Assembly (NCBI RefSeq): GCF_018760735.1 | Contig: NZ_JAHHZN010000004.1 | Coordinates: forward strand, 248,001-312,000 | DNA length: 64,000 nt | Source of the DNA: Hymenobacter piscis | Lineage (GTDB): Bacteria > Bacteroidota > Bacteroidia > Cytophagales > Hymenobacteraceae | Direction of reading: 5' to 3' | Shown: one piece after another, positions 16,600-24,728 of the stretch | Position numbering within the stretch: the stretch's first letter is position 1 | Layout of the letters: every line of letters starts with the position of its first letter | Translations under genes and position numbers: made by a program | The notes under the pieces: generated by a model | The model's input: only the letters and a program-made list of their open reading frames with translations | Databases searched by the model: none | What the model was told of the DNA's origin: nothing

Positions 16600-16663
16600 T
16601 AGGAGCCAGGAGTTAGGAGCCAGGAGAAGAAGAAATCAGCTCCTGGCTCCTAACTCCTAACTA
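16600..16663. repeat. Phased heptamer palindrome between the MlaE- and MlaF-like genes
   Basis: Left-arm heptamers are GGAGCCA, GGAGTTA, GGAGCCA, GGAG. The right arm is CTCCTGG, CTCCTAA, CTCCTAA. The loop is only about 15 bases, so this is the most compact hairpin of the family. It lies inside what should be one operon. The unit resembles that at 54104-54283. Confidence 0.85.
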
Positions 16664-16669
16664 CTTCTT

Positions 16670-17401
16670 TTACAGAAGCAACGCCGCCAGGGCGAAGTCG
16701 GCCACCAGAATGGCGATGATAGAATTGTTGACCGCCGTAGTGCTGGCGTTGCCGACTTCCAGGGCGCCGCCATCCGTGAAGAAGCCCTTAAAGGAGGAAA
16801 TGGCCGACACCAGGAACGCAAACACCACCGATTTGATGAGGGCAAACACGATGTTGTACGGCACAAAATCAGTGCGGATACCTTCGATATACTCCTGGGC
16901 CGAAACAGCGCCGGTAAGCGAGCCGGCCAGATAGCCCCCGATGATGGACAGGGCCATGGCCAGAATCACGAGCAGCGGAAACATCAGGATGGAAGCCGTA
17001 ATGCGCGGCAGCACCAGGTAGGAGGCCGAGTTGATGCCCATCACCTCCAGAGCTGATACCTGCTCCGTGATGCGCATAGTACCCAGGCCGCCGGCAATGC
17101 TGCTGCCCACCTTACCCGCCAGCACGATGCTGGTGATGGTGGGAGCCAGCTCCAGAATGGTCATTTCGCGCACCATGAACCCGATGGTGCTCTTGGGGAT
17201 GAGCGGATTGACGAGGTTGTAGGCAATCTGCACGCAGGTAACTGCCCCGATGAAGGCCGAAACAATGGATACAATGAAAATGGAATTTACCCCGATGGTG
17301 ACGCACTCATCAATCGTGCGCTTCCACAGCACGGCGAACCGCTCCTTGCGGGTGAGCATACTCTGAATAAAGAGTAGAAACCGACCAAATGATTTGACCA
17401 T
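16670..17401 (-). CDS. MlaE-like ABC permease
   Basis: A 243-residue integral membrane protein of the MlaE/YrbE permease family. It starts at MVKSFGRFLLF (17401); the longer frame to 17446 adds an unlikely leader. It has about five to six hydrophobic segments and the family hallmarks AFIGAVTCVQIAYN, the conserved EMTILELAPTITSIVLAGKVGSS loop and TEQVSALEVMGINS, which couples to the ATPase. It forms the inner-membrane channel for phospholipids with the MlaF-like ATPase encoded 82 bp downstream. It diverges from the next SDR gene. Confidence 0.93.
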   Translation of the reverse strand: MVKSFGRFLLFIQSMLTRKERFAVLWKRTIDECVTIGVNSIFIVSIVSAFIGAVTCVQIAYNLVNPLIPKSTIGFMVREMTILELAPTITSIVLAGKVGSSIAGGLGTMRITEQVSALEVMGINSASYLVLPRITASILMFPLLVILAMALSIIGGYLAGSLTGAVSAQEYIEGIRTDFVPYNIVFALIKSVVFAFLVSAISSFKGFFTDGGALEVGNASTTAVNNSIIAILVADFALAALLL

Positions 17402-17519
17402 AAAAGCGAGAAAACAGAAAGGAAAAGCGGAAACTTGCGGGCGCAAACGGACGAGCTGGGGCCGTGCCCGAAAATTCGTTCGCTCTACCTACGTAAGAAC
17501 TGATTCAGGAATCAAAGGA

Positions 17520-18230
17520 ATGCAAAAAAATATCGTCATCACCGGCGGCACCAAGGGAATCGGCCGGGCTCTGGTATTTCGTTTTCTGCGGGCCGGCTAC
17601 CCGGTTATCACCTGCGCCCGCTCGGCTGCTGACCTGGCCGCCCTGCACGCAGCTGCCACCGAGCTGGTGCCCGGAGCCGTGCTGCACACCCACACCGCCG
17701 ACCTGAGCGAGCCGGCCGACACCCGCCGCTTCACTGGGTTCGTGCGGGAGCTGGGGCCGGTGGCCGTGCTCATCAACAACACCGGCGCCTTTATTCCGGG
17801 CCGGCTGCAGGACGAACCCCAGGATGGCTCCCAGCTGCGGCGGATGCTAGCCGTGAACCTGCTCAGTGCCTACGATGTGACCCAGGCCCTGCTGCCAGGG
17901 CTGCTGGCTCAGGGCGAAGGGCACATCTTTACCATGTGCTCCACGGCCAGCACCACGGCCTATCCCAACGGCGGCTCCTACGGCATCGCCAAACACGCCC
18001 TGCTGGGCTTCAGCAAAAACCTGCGCGAGGAGCTCAAGGAAGCTGGCATCCGGGTAACGGCCGTATTGCCGGGGCCAACGCTTACGGCCAGCTGGGAGGG
18101 CGTGGAGCTGCCGGCCGAGCGCTTCATCAAGGCCGAGGACGTGGCCGACGCCGTTTTTGGGGTTTTCAGCCTGTCCTCCCAGGCCGTGGTAGAAGAGCTG
18201 CTGATCCGCCCGCAGCTGGGAGATTTGTAG
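17520..18230 (+). CDS. Short-chain dehydrogenase/reductase
   Basis: A 236-residue classical SDR. The ATG at 17520 starts MQKNIVITGGTKGIG, so the cofactor motif GGTKGIG is at about 9-15. NNTGAF (about 90) replaces the usual NNAG, the catalytic serine lies in CSTAS and the tyrosine/lysine pair is YGIAK. It reduces or oxidises an unknown small substrate with NAD(P). It is divergent from the mlaE-like gene across 118 bp and followed by the oppositely oriented DUF2807 gene. A role in carbonyl metabolism is generic; nothing nearby suggests a pathway. Confidence 0.9.
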   Translation: MQKNIVITGGTKGIGRALVFRFLRAGYPVITCARSAADLAALHAAATELVPGAVLHTHTADLSEPADTRRFTGFVRELGPVAVLINNTGAFIPGRLQDEPQDGSQLRRMLAVNLLSAYDVTQALLPGLLAQGEGHIFTMCSTASTTAYPNGGSYGIAKHALLGFSKNLREELKEAGIRVTAVLPGPTLTASWEGVELPAERFIKAEDVADAVFGVFSLSSQAVVEELLIRPQLGDL

Positions 18231-18290
18231 CACCTGGCGCCCGCAGGCTGCCTCGGTAACCTGCGGGCCTGCGCGCTGCCGAACGGGTGC

Positions 18291-19070
18291 TTACTCAGTC
18301 TGAACTTTGCCCTTGCCCGTGATGCGGAGCACCTTTTCGAGCGTGGGCGAAGCCGGGTGAAAAACGGTGCCGGTGCCGGCGTGGGTGCCGGCCAGCAGGC
18401 GGGCAGGGCGCAGGTGCAGGTTGCCACTGCTGCTGTAATCCGTTTGCAGATAAACGTGCTGAAGCGGAAAATCCTGGGCGTAGAAGCTGCCGCTGCCACC
18501 CAGCGTATGGTGGAGCTCCTGGGTGGAGCCGCTCAGGTAGATGTTGCCGAGCTCGTACTGGCTCATGCCGAGGTAGTGGCTGACTAGGTTCAGGTGGAAG
18601 TCGCCGGCCCCAACGAGGTGGGCGAAGAGGGTATCCTGGCGGAAGGCGCCCTGGGTGCGGATATCGGCCTGGCCGCGCAGGAAAACATCGGTGAGGCGGG
18701 GCAGGTGCAGGGTCACTTCCCGGGGCGTATCGTAGCGGCGGACCCAGTTGCAGCGGCTGGTGTTGCGGATGGTGAGCTCGTTGCCCCGGACCTCGAGCCG
18801 GATGTCATCCTGCAGATTCCGGCCGGCCCGCACCTCGGCGTAGGTGGCCGTATCCTGCACCAGCACCACGCTCACGTTATCGTAGGTGATAAGTACCCGC
18901 ACGGGGGGCAGGGCGCGGCGCTCCGTCACGATGGGGCCGGTGCTGGTGAAGCAGCCGGCCTCGTTGCCTTTATCGCAGCTCCCCAGCCCGGCGGCCAGGC
19001 CCAGCACGGCTGCCGTACGCAAAACCCGCCCCAGCGCGTTACCTTGCACCTTCAAACGAATCTTCAGCAT
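18291..19070 (-). CDS. DUF2807 (GIN domain) lipoprotein
   Basis: A 259-residue protein with an N-terminal membrane-targeting segment and a lipobox-like LAAGLGSC ending at C33, so a lipoprotein is likely. After it come right-handed beta-helix style repeats (VRVLITYDNVSVVLVQDT, DIRTQGAF, GNIYLSGSTQ, GSGSFYAQDF) typical of DUF2807/GIN proteins, which are abundant in Bacteroidota envelopes and of unknown function. Its start codon is only 17 bp from that of the divergent SDR gene, so promoters for the two must overlap each other's coding sequence or be very short. A weak hairpin lies just after its stop. Confidence 0.82.
   Translation of the reverse strand: MLKIRLKVQGNALGRVLRTAAVLGLAAGLGSCDKGNEAGCFTSTGPIVTERRALPPVRVLITYDNVSVVLVQDTATYAEVRAGRNLQDDIRLEVRGNELTIRNTSRCNWVRRYDTPREVTLHLPRLTDVFLRGQADIRTQGAFRQDTLFAHLVGAGDFHLNLVSHYLGMSQYELGNIYLSGSTQELHHTLGGSGSFYAQDFPLQHVYLQTDYSSSGNLHLRPARLLAGTHAGTGTVFHPASPTLEKVLRITGKGKVQTE
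19040..19047 (+). promoter_or_regulatory. Possible -7 box for the SDR gene at 19088
   Basis: TACCTTGC resembles the TAnnTTTG box of Bacteroidota. It lies 41 bp before the SDR start codon and inside the coding sequence of the divergent lipoprotein gene. No clear -33 element was seen. Confidence 0.35.
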
Positions 19071-19087
19071 TTTTCTCTTCGATAACT

Positions 19088-19783
19088 ATGGACCTGAGCG
19101 GCAAGGTAGCCATTATCACAGGCGTCAGCAAAGGCATTGGCCTGGCCACCGTGGAGGCGCTGCTGGCCCGCGGCATGCAGGTAGCCGGCTGGGGGCGCAC
19201 CGCGCCCAGCGCGTTTCAGCACCCGCGCTTTCATTTCGTGGAGTGCGATGTGCGCGACGAGAAGTCGGTGCAGAAGGCCTTTGCCGCCACTACCAAACAG
19301 CTCGGCGAGGAAGTGCACGTGCTGGTCAATAATGCCGGCCTGGGCATTTCGGGCGAAGTCGACGGGTTTTCCTCCGACGACTGGCGGCTGATGTTCGATA
19401 CCAACGTGCACGGCACCTTTTACTGCATCCAGGCCGTGCTGCCCGCCATGAAAAAGCAGCAGCTGGGCCATATTTTTAATATCAGCTCCATTGCCGGCAC
19501 CACCGGCATCGAGAAGATGGCCGGCTACTGCGCCTCCAAGTTTGCGGTGCGGGGCTTCTCGCAGTCGTTGTTCAAGGAAGTGCGCAAGGATGGCATCAAG
19601 GTCACCTGTATTTATCCCGGCTCCACCCAGACCAATTTCTTCGACGACATCCCCGGCGTGGAAGCCAACGAAGGCATGATGCAGCCCCGCGACATTGCCG
19701 AAACGATGGTGTATGCCTTGGAAACGCCGTTTAATTTCCACCTAGTCGATATCGAAATGCGGCCCTTGCAGCCGAAGAAGTAG
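19088..19783 (+). CDS. Short-chain dehydrogenase/reductase
   Basis: A 231-residue classical SDR starting MDLSGKVAIITGVSKGIG. The cofactor site GVSKGIG, NNAGLG, catalytic serine in ISSIAG and pair YCASK are all intact, so it should be active. The tail LVDIEMRPLQPKK is characteristic of a group of Bacteroidota SDRs. The cytoplasmic oxidoreductase substrate is unknown. It is one of three SDR genes in the first 20 kb but not their operon neighbour. A REP-like palindrome begins 12 bp after its stop and may end its transcript. Confidence 0.93.
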   Translation: MDLSGKVAIITGVSKGIGLATVEALLARGMQVAGWGRTAPSAFQHPRFHFVECDVRDEKSVQKAFAATTKQLGEEVHVLVNNAGLGISGEVDGFSSDDWRLMFDTNVHGTFYCIQAVLPAMKKQQLGHIFNISSIAGTTGIEKMAGYCASKFAVRGFSQSLFKEVRKDGIKVTCIYPGSTQTNFFDDIPGVEANEGMMQPRDIAETMVYALETPFNFHLVDIEMRPLQPKK

Positions 19784-19795
19784 GCGGTTTAGCCT

Positions 19796-19888
19796 GGCTG
19801 TCATCCTGAGCGGAGCGAAGGACCTTATCACGTTCGCACTATTTGTTCATTCGCGATAAGGTCCTTCGCTCCGCTCAGGATGACAGCC
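19796..19888. repeat. REP-like palindrome, 33-34-bp perfect arms
   Basis: The arms 19796-19829 and 19855-19888 are exact inverse copies around a 25-bp loop. The core GGAGCGAAGGACC is shared with 48418-48575 and, diverged, with 6825-6890. One strand of an arm translates as CHPERSEGP, a peptide seen in spurious annotations of many genomes, which fits a dispersed element. It lies between co-directional genes. Confidence 0.9.
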
Positions 19889-19921
19889 GGGAGCGGCATC
19901 AGTACAACGTGTAACGCAACT

Positions 19922-20833
19922 ATGGTAGAAGTTCAGCACCTCACGAAAACCTTCGGCACCCAGGCGGCCGTGGACGACATCAGCTTTTCGGTGGGCAAGG
20001 GCGAAATCCTGGGCTTTCTGGGGCCGAACGGGGCGGGCAAATCCACGACCATGAAGATGGCGCTGGGGTATCTGCCGCCCTCGGCCGGCACCATTGTGGT
20101 GGAAGGCTACGACGTGCAGACGGCCCCGCTGGAAGTGCGCCGCCGCGTAGGCTACCTGCCCGAGCACAATCCGCTGTACCTGGACATGTACGTGCACGAG
20201 TACCTCGAATTCATCGGCTCTGTGCACGGGCTGGGCGGTAGCGCCCTGCGCCAGCGGGTGCGCCAGCTGGTGGAGCGCGTGGGCCTGGGCCGCGAGCAGA
20301 ACAAGCTGATCGGGGCGCTCAGCAAGGGCTACCGCCAGCGCGTGGGCCTGGCGCAGGCCCTCATCCACGACCCCGGCGTGCTCATCCTCGATGAGCCCAC
20401 CACCGGCCTCGACCCCAACCAGATCGGCGAAATCCGCAGCCTGATCCGGGAGCTGGGCCAGGATAAAACGGTCATCTTCAGCACCCACATTCTGCCCGAG
20501 GTGGAAGCCCTGTGCAGCCGGGCCGTCATCATCAACCGCGGCCGCCTCGTGGCCGATTCCCCCGTTTCGGAGCTGGGCGCCCGCGCGGCCGGCGAAACTA
20601 TCATCCGCGCCGAGTTCGAGCAGCCCATCGACGTGGTGCTCCTGCTGGCCCTGCCCGGCATCGTGGCCGCGGAGGCGGAGGCGCGCGGCGCCACCTACCG
20701 CATCCGGGCCCGCGCCGGCTCCGACCAGCGCGGAGCCATTTCCCGCCTCGCCGCCGCCCAGGGCTGGGTGCTGCTGGGCCTGCGCCAGGAAGAACAGAGC
20801 CTGGAGCAGGTGTTCCAGGAGCTGACTAAATGA
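19922..20833 (+). CDS. gldA: Gliding-motility ABC transporter ATPase GldA
   Basis: A 303-residue ATPase. Walker A is GPNGAGKST, the signature is LSKGYRQR, and Walker B is LILDEPTTGLDP; the His-switch is in FSTHILPEVE. The sequence and C-terminal accessory domain match GldA, which with GldF and GldG forms an ABC-type complex needed for gliding in Flavobacterium. gldF and gldG follow in the same direction. The start at 19922 follows the motif order MVEVQHLTKTFG; the ORF could be extended upstream but runs through the REP-like palindrome. It is separated from gldF by a phased 9-mer palindrome. Confidence 0.93.
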   Translation: MVEVQHLTKTFGTQAAVDDISFSVGKGEILGFLGPNGAGKSTTMKMALGYLPPSAGTIVVEGYDVQTAPLEVRRRVGYLPEHNPLYLDMYVHEYLEFIGSVHGLGGSALRQRVRQLVERVGLGREQNKLIGALSKGYRQRVGLAQALIHDPGVLILDEPTTGLDPNQIGEIRSLIRELGQDKTVIFSTHILPEVEALCSRAVIINRGRLVADSPVSELGARAAGETIIRAEFEQPIDVVLLLALPGIVAAEAEARGATYRIRARAGSDQRGAISRLAAAQGWVLLGLRQEEQSLEQVFQELTK

Positions 20834-20934
20834 ATGTGCAGAATGTGAAAAATGTGGGATAATGCGCTACAGCATTTTTCGCATTTTTTAGCGCCTTGAC
20901 ACATTCTCCGCATTCCGCACATTTTGCACATTAA
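20833..20934. repeat. Phased 9-mer palindrome between gldA and gldF
   Basis: The left arm is AATGTGCAG, AATGTGAAA, AATGTGGGA. The right arm carries inverse units GACACATT, CTCCGCATT, CCGCACATT, TTGCACATT. The inner part also pairs (TAATGCGCTA region). The element starts at the gldA stop and ends four bases before the gldF ATG, so it forms the entire gap. Confidence 0.88.
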
Positions 20935-20937
20935 TCA

Positions 20938-21663
20938 ATGCTCGCCATCCTTCGCAAAGAATTCAACAGCTTCCTGAACTCGCCCGTGGCTTACGTGGTG
21001 CTGGGGGTGTTTCTGGTGGCTACCGGGCTGTTCGTGTGGGTGTTCCCGGACAGCTCGGTGCTCGATTATGGGTTTGCCGATTTGCAGACCCTGTTCAGCA
21101 CCGCGCCCTGGGTGTTCCTGTTCCTGATCCCGGCCCTGACCATGCGCACGTTTGCCGAGGAGAAGAAGGCCGGCACGATGGAGCTGCTGCTCACCCGCCC
21201 GCTCACCGACACCCAGATCATCGGGGGCAAGTACCTGGCCTGCCTGCTGCTGGCCCTGCTGGCGCTGGTGCCCACGCTGCTCTACTACTACTCCGTGTAC
21301 CAGCTCGGCAACCCCGTCGGCAACATCGATTCGGCCGCGACGGTGGGCTCCTACCTGGGTCTGATGCTGCTGGCGGCTGTATTTGCGGCCCTGGGCGTGC
21401 TAGCCTCAGCCCTTACCCGCGACCAGATTGTGGCCTTCCTGGCGGCCGTGGTGGCCTGTTTTCTGATCTATACCGGCTTCGATTCCCTGGCTTCGGTGTT
21501 CGACGGGGCCCCGGCCTACTACATCAGCCAGCTCGGCATTGCGGCCCACTACCGCGACCTTAGCAAGGGCCTCATCGACTCCCGCGACCTGCTCTACTTC
21601 GGCACCCTGATTGCCGGCGCCCTGCTCACTACCCGCCTGGTGCTGCAAAGCCGTAACTGGTAG
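20938..21663 (+). CDS. gldF: Gliding-motility ABC transporter permease GldF
   Basis: A 241-residue ABC-2 type permease with six hydrophobic segments, starting MLAILRKEFNSFLNSPVAYVV. The segments are roughly at 20-40, 58-78, 100-125, 140-165, 170-185 and 215-235. The FAEEKKAGTMELLLTRPLTDTQI loop after the second segment is the conserved cytoplasmic loop of GldF. It forms the inner-membrane part of the GldAFG complex. It follows gldA and precedes gldG, with a repeat element on each side. Confidence 0.93.
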   Translation: MLAILRKEFNSFLNSPVAYVVLGVFLVATGLFVWVFPDSSVLDYGFADLQTLFSTAPWVFLFLIPALTMRTFAEEKKAGTMELLLTRPLTDTQIIGGKYLACLLLALLALVPTLLYYYSVYQLGNPVGNIDSAATVGSYLGLMLLAAVFAALGVLASALTRDQIVAFLAAVVACFLIYTGFDSLASVFDGAPAYYISQLGIAAHYRDLSKGLIDSRDLLYFGTLIAGALLTTRLVLQSRNW

Positions 21664-21670
21664 TTTTTCT

Positions 21671-21836
21671 CAGCTGTTAGCCCCTCGCTGATGGCTGTTT
21701 GCTTTCTGTGCTGGTAGGTTAGAATGCGTCCTGCTGGCCATGAAAAATTGATTTTGAACGACTCTTCAGCGTGAATTCGTGAGTACTGAACCAGAACAGC
21801 AGCCAACAGCTACCAGCCAACAGCCAACAGCTACCA
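21671..21836. repeat. Phased heptamer palindrome between gldF and gldG, entering gldG
   Basis: Left-arm heptamers are GCTGTTA, GCCCCTC, GCTGATG, GCTGTTT, GCTTTCT. The right arm, in inverse sense, is AACAGCA, GCCAACA, GCTACCA, GCCAACA, GCCAACA, GCTACCA. The right arm lies after the GTG start of gldG and encodes its N-terminal tail with a 7-residue periodicity. Confidence 0.88.
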
Positions 21837-23509
21837 AAAGGCGCGACCTGACCCGGTTCGGGGTGCTGCTGGGGGCGCTGCTGCTGCTCAACTTTCTCGG
21901 CGGCCTGTACTTTTTCCGCCTCGATCTGACGGAGGAAAAGCGCTACACCATGGCGGGGGCCACCCGGGAGCTGCTCGCAACGCTACCCCAGCCCGTCACC
22001 GTGACCGTGTACCTCGACGGCGACTTTCCGCCCGCCTTCCGCCGCCTCCAGCAGGCCGTGCGCGAAACCCTGACCGAAATGCGCGTGTACGGGGGCACCA
22101 ACCTGCACTTTGTGTTTATCGACCCCTCGGCGGCCGGCACCGAGCAGGCCCGCAACGAAGCCTACCAGGCCCTGTTCAAGAAAGGACTAACTCCTACCAA
22201 CCTGGGCGCCAACGAAAACGGCCGTCGCACCGAGAAAATCATCTTTCCCTGGGCCGTGGTGTCGGCCGGCGGCAAGGAGGAAAAGGTGCTGCTGCTGCGC
22301 GGCAACCAGGCTGCGCCGGCCGACGTGCGCCTCAACCAGAGCATCGAGGGCCTGGAGTACGAACTGGCCAGCGCCATCCGGCGGCTCAGCCCCGGCCAGC
22401 GCCGCCGCATTGGCGTAGTGGAAGGCCACGGCGAGCTTTCCAACCTGGAAGCCGGCGACCTGATCGGCTCCCTGAGCCAGTACTACGATGTATTCCGGGT
22501 GAACCTGGCGCAGTCGGAGCCCGAGGCGCTGGGCACGCTCAGTGCCCTGGTGGTGGCCCGGCCCGGCCAGCCCTACACCGAGGCCGAGAAGTTCAAGCTC
22601 GACCAGTTTATCACCAAAGGCGGCAACGCCCTGTTTTTCGTGGACGCCATGCGCGTAAACCTCGACAGCGCCAGCCGGGGCGGCATGCTCGCGTTTCCCC
22701 AGAGCCTCAACCTCGACGACCTGCTGTTCAAGTACGGCCTGCGCGTCAACCCCGACCTGCTGCTCGACCTCAACTCCGGCGTCATTCCGCTCGTGACGGG
22801 CATGAACGGCGATAAGCCCAAGGTGGAGCCCATGCCCTGGCAGTTCTACCCGCTCATCAACAAGTTCAGCGCCCATCCCATCACCCGCAACCTCGACGCG
22901 GTGTACACCAAGTTCGTGAGCAGCATCGATACGGTGAAGGCCACGGGCATCCGCAAAACGCCGCTGCTGTTTACCTCCCGCTACACCCGGGTGCTGCCCT
23001 CGCCGGTGCCCGTGAACCTCAACGACGCCCGCCTGCCGCCCGATCCCAAGCTCTACAACACCCAGTTCAAGCCCGTGGGCTACCTGCTCGAAGGCCAGTT
23101 CAGCTCCCTCTACGCCAACCGCGCGGCGCCTGGTACCACCAATTTTCAGCCCGCCACGGTGGCCGGCGCCCGCCCCGCCAAAGTGCTGGTCGTTTCCGAT
23201 GGTGACTTCGTGCGCAACGAGGTAGACCCCAAAACCGGCCGCCCCCTGCGCCTGGGCTTCGACCGCCTCGCGCCCACTGAATTTGCGAACCGCGAACTGG
23301 TCCTCAACGCCGTGGACTACATGCTCGACGAGTCGGGGCTGATTGGCGTGCGCGGCAAGCAAATCACCCTGCGCCCCCTGGATAAGCTGCGGGTAGTGGA
23401 GGAGCGCCGCCGTTGGCAACTGCTGAACCTGGCCGCCCCGCTGGTGCTACTGGGCCTGTTCGGGGCGGTGCGCGCCTGGTGGCGCAAGCGGCGGTACGCG
23501 CGGTTTTAG
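21779..23509 (+). CDS. gldG: Gliding-motility protein GldG
   Basis: A 576-residue membrane protein with an N-terminal transmembrane segment (about 28-48, GVLLGALLLLNFLGGLYFF), a large periplasmic ABC-type-uncharacterised (DUF4350-like) domain and a C-terminal transmembrane anchor near 545-565. GldG partners GldF and GldA. The reading frame is supported from about residue 20 on; the start is a GTG at 21779 because no ATG precedes the membrane segment in frame. The first 20 residues (QQPTATSQQPTAT) come from the heptamer repeat and are probably not conserved. It ends just before the AT-rich island. Confidence 0.92.
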   Translation: MSTEPEQQPTATSQQPTATKRRDLTRFGVLLGALLLLNFLGGLYFFRLDLTEEKRYTMAGATRELLATLPQPVTVTVYLDGDFPPAFRRLQQAVRETLTEMRVYGGTNLHFVFIDPSAAGTEQARNEAYQALFKKGLTPTNLGANENGRRTEKIIFPWAVVSAGGKEEKVLLLRGNQAAPADVRLNQSIEGLEYELASAIRRLSPGQRRRIGVVEGHGELSNLEAGDLIGSLSQYYDVFRVNLAQSEPEALGTLSALVVARPGQPYTEAEKFKLDQFITKGGNALFFVDAMRVNLDSASRGGMLAFPQSLNLDDLLFKYGLRVNPDLLLDLNSGVIPLVTGMNGDKPKVEPMPWQFYPLINKFSAHPITRNLDAVYTKFVSSIDTVKATGIRKTPLLFTSRYTRVLPSPVPVNLNDARLPPDPKLYNTQFKPVGYLLEGQFSSLYANRAAPGTTNFQPATVAGARPAKVLVVSDGDFVRNEVDPKTGRPLRLGFDRLAPTEFANRELVLNAVDYMLDESGLIGVRGKQITLRPLDKLRVVEERRRWQLLNLAAPLVLLGLFGAVRAWWRKRRYARF

Positions 23510-23520
23510 GGTTTGTAACT

Positions 23521-23543
23521 ATTCTGACAACAGATATCAGAAT
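23521..23543. terminator. Short inverted repeat between gldG and the AT-rich gene
   Basis: ATTCTGA (23521-23527) pairs with TCAGAAT (23537-23543). The right half contains the stop codon of the minus-strand DUF2971 gene. A short hairpin between convergent genes, with no T-tail; a weak terminator at best. Confidence 0.35.
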
Positions 23544-24448
23544 GACAATTCATTGAAATCTATCTTAAATGATTCATTGCACTTGAATGCTTGGTGTATT
23601 TTAATATTAGGATATTTTGCTTTGCATATATTTTTTATTTTTTCGATTGTCTCGTTCTCGCATTTAATACCCAAATATATTGATTTAAGAAAAATTTGAT
23701 TGAAATTTATTTTTCTATCAGAATTTTTTAATAATCCAGTTTTTAGTACTCTCCATTCTTTTTCATAAGACCATTCTCTGGACTTAGTATATATCATGTT
23801 GAAGATCGAATCATCTCTTTCAGCTTGAAAACTAAGCTTTTGGAATGAATCACTATAGCATACTGGAAGAGGATGAATACCGTTAGGATCACTGGTAGGG
23901 AATGAAAATTCCAAACAAAAGCCTTTGTGGCTATTAGCGTAGTGCGACCAAAGTAAAATAGAGTCCTTGACTGTTGAAAAGCAACAGATGCCAATGGTGC
24001 TGAGGTTATTTCTAAACCTTGTGATTAACTTGTTATTCTTCGACTTGCCTGTGGGAAAAACAATTAGATCCTGATTGCAGTCATAAGGGTCATTAAAATA
24101 GCTCGGAGGAGAGAAATATATATAGTTTTTTTCTAGACTTTCGAAATGAAAGTCACTTGTGCCAAAATACTTAAAGAAAGAATTTGGTTGACCTATTCTC
24201 TTTCTCTCTCTAATTATGCTATCTAAAGTTGTAGCTTCTCTGTTTACTGTTGTAGTTTCGGTGTTTAGGTCTTGGATAGAATTTGAAAACGCTTTATTTA
24301 AAATTGCTATCTGCTCAGTGGTTAGTATTGTTGTGGGTTTGTTTTCAATATAAAACCCCTTTTCTGCTAAAAAATTAACAATAGTAGTAAGTCCAATATT
24401 TAAGTCTTTAGCTGCTTGATTTAGTCGTTTGAAGGATGGATTAGTCAT
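23537..24448 (-). CDS. IF2_N-like domain fused to DUF2971, AT-rich accessory gene
   Basis: A 303-residue protein. Residues 5-53 (RLNQAAKDLNIGLTTIVNFL...) resemble the small helical N-terminal domain of Bacteroidota translation initiation factor IF-2. From about residue 80 the protein matches DUF2971: YFSPPSYFNDPYDC, ICCFSTVKDSILLWSHYAN, KGFCLEFSFP and REWSYEKEWRV are its recurrent motifs. There is no signal peptide. Base composition is far more AT-rich than either neighbour, and codon use follows, so recent transfer is likely. DUF2971 is of unknown function and is often found in accessory DNA. A defence or stress role is possible but unproven. The gene sits between gldG and dnaN, facing gldG. 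Confidence 0.85.
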   Translation of the reverse strand: MTNPSFKRLNQAAKDLNIGLTTIVNFLAEKGFYIENKPTTILTTEQIAILNKAFSNSIQDLNTETTTVNREATTLDSIIRERKRIGQPNSFFKYFGTSDFHFESLEKNYIYFSPPSYFNDPYDCNQDLIVFPTGKSKNNKLITRFRNNLSTIGICCFSTVKDSILLWSHYANSHKGFCLEFSFPTSDPNGIHPLPVCYSDSFQKLSFQAERDDSIFNMIYTKSREWSYEKEWRVLKTGLLKNSDRKINFNQIFLKSIYLGIKCENETIEKIKNICKAKYPNIKIHQAFKCNESFKIDFNELSF

Positions 24449-24682
24449 TTTGATGTTATAGGAGGTTTCCCAAATATATGAAGTGAATGTCGAATCAAAA
24501 TGGAGACATTAGATAGATGTTCATTGTCTTTGTAGCCTGATGATAAATATATGAAAGTATATGTGCATATGTGTTGCTATTGCTGGCTTTATAGACAGCA
24601 GGGGCCTTGGCCCTTATTTTCTGACCCACTTGGCGGCAGTAGGGGCGGCCCGGTTTCATTAGAAAACCCCGCCCGCGTTGCC

Positions 24683-24690
24683 TATCTTTG
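24683..24690 (+). promoter_or_regulatory. dnaN promoter -7 box
   Basis: TATCTTTG matches the Bacteroidota -7 consensus TAnnTTTG exactly. TTAG, one base off TTTG, lies 20 bp upstream (24659-24662). It gives a leader of about 30 nt before the dnaN ATG at 24729. Confidence 0.7.
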
Positions 24691-24728
24691 CCCACTATCC
24701 CAAAACGCCTCCAACCCAACTGCCTGAT

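Noticed and set aside
24449..24728. Origin of replication next to dnaN
   Set aside because: No dnaA gene, no run of DnaA boxes (TTATCCACA) and no parAB or rnpA neighbours were found.
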